A program made the position numbers and the translations under genes. Below are positions 5,254-5,338 of a DNA stretch of 5,338 nt, piece after piece. Source of the DNA: an uncultured Nannocystaceae bacterium (GTDB lineage Bacteria > Myxococcota_A > Polyangia > Nannocystales > Nannocystaceae); contig CALKDV010000372.1 in NCBI GenBank assembly GCA_938084085.1, positions 1 through 5,338 on the forward strand. Reading direction: 5' to 3'. Each line of letters starts with the position of its first letter. Position 1 is the first letter of the stretch. The notes beneath the pieces were generated by a model that saw only the letters and a program-made list of their open reading frames with translations, ran no database searches and was not told where the DNA came from.

Positions 5254-5338
5254 TCAGCGCCTCGCGACTGTCCCGAGCCCCGCCGCCTCCATGGCCTCCT
5301 CAAGTCGACCCAAAACCTCCTGTGCGCCGTCGTGACCG
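5254..5338 (-). CDS. C-terminal fragment of an unidentified protein (runs off right edge)
   Basis: The minus strand is open from the right edge to TGA 5256-5254, giving 27 residues. They include V-L-G-R-L-E-E-A-M-E-A-A-G-L-G, a clearly amphipathic helix ending in a short basic tail (V-A-R-R). Codon third positions are mostly G/C, in line with a real gene, and the stop lies 40 bases before the PanE-like start on the same strand, as in an operon. The fragment is too short to assign a family. Confidence 0.5.
   Translation of the reverse strand, partial: GHDGAQEVLGRLEEAMEAAGLGTVARR

Overview
The window is high-GC DNA (clearly above 60% by eye) packed with genes on both strands. The best clue to the host is a lipoprotein with a Ser/Asp/Gly/Thr-rich tether fused to a formylglycine-generating-enzyme-like (SUMF1) domain. 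That style is common in Myxococcota, particularly Nannocystis/Haliangium-like lineages. This is an inference from style, not from a marker gene. I see no mobile element, CRISPR array, tRNA or rRNA.

Left part (1-2159): a gene fragment on the minus strand, probably a membrane protein, runs off the left edge. Diverging from it is a two-gene plus-strand unit: uppP (undecaprenyl-diphosphate phosphatase) and, 11 bases later, a mannose-1-phosphate guanylyltransferase (manC type). One recycles the lipid carrier for envelope glycans and the other makes GDP-mannose, so the pair fits cell-wall, O-antigen or exopolysaccharide supply.

Middle (2190-3306, minus strand): the alpha (A) subunit of a 3-oxoacid CoA-transferase is followed 37 bases later by a small exported protein. 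Most of that protein's mature part is six copies of an 11-residue unit of the type K-(I/V)-K-(V/F)-V-E-N-F-P-D-L. The catalytic B subunit normally found next to the A subunit is not in the window. The repeat protein is the most unusual item here; its fold and function are unknown to me, and its pattern recalls very short beta-strand repeat proteins such as the knotted Septknot/DUF6150 group.

Right part (3307-5338): a 176-base divergent intergenic region holds a 7-bp dyad. It leads to the plus-strand SUMF1-like lipoprotein, which lacks the catalytic cysteines of true formylglycine-generating enzymes and ends at a strong GC-rich hairpin terminator. Convergent to it on the minus strand is a ketopantoate-reductase-like (PanE/ApbA) protein, preceded by the C-terminal tail of another minus-strand gene that runs off the right edge.
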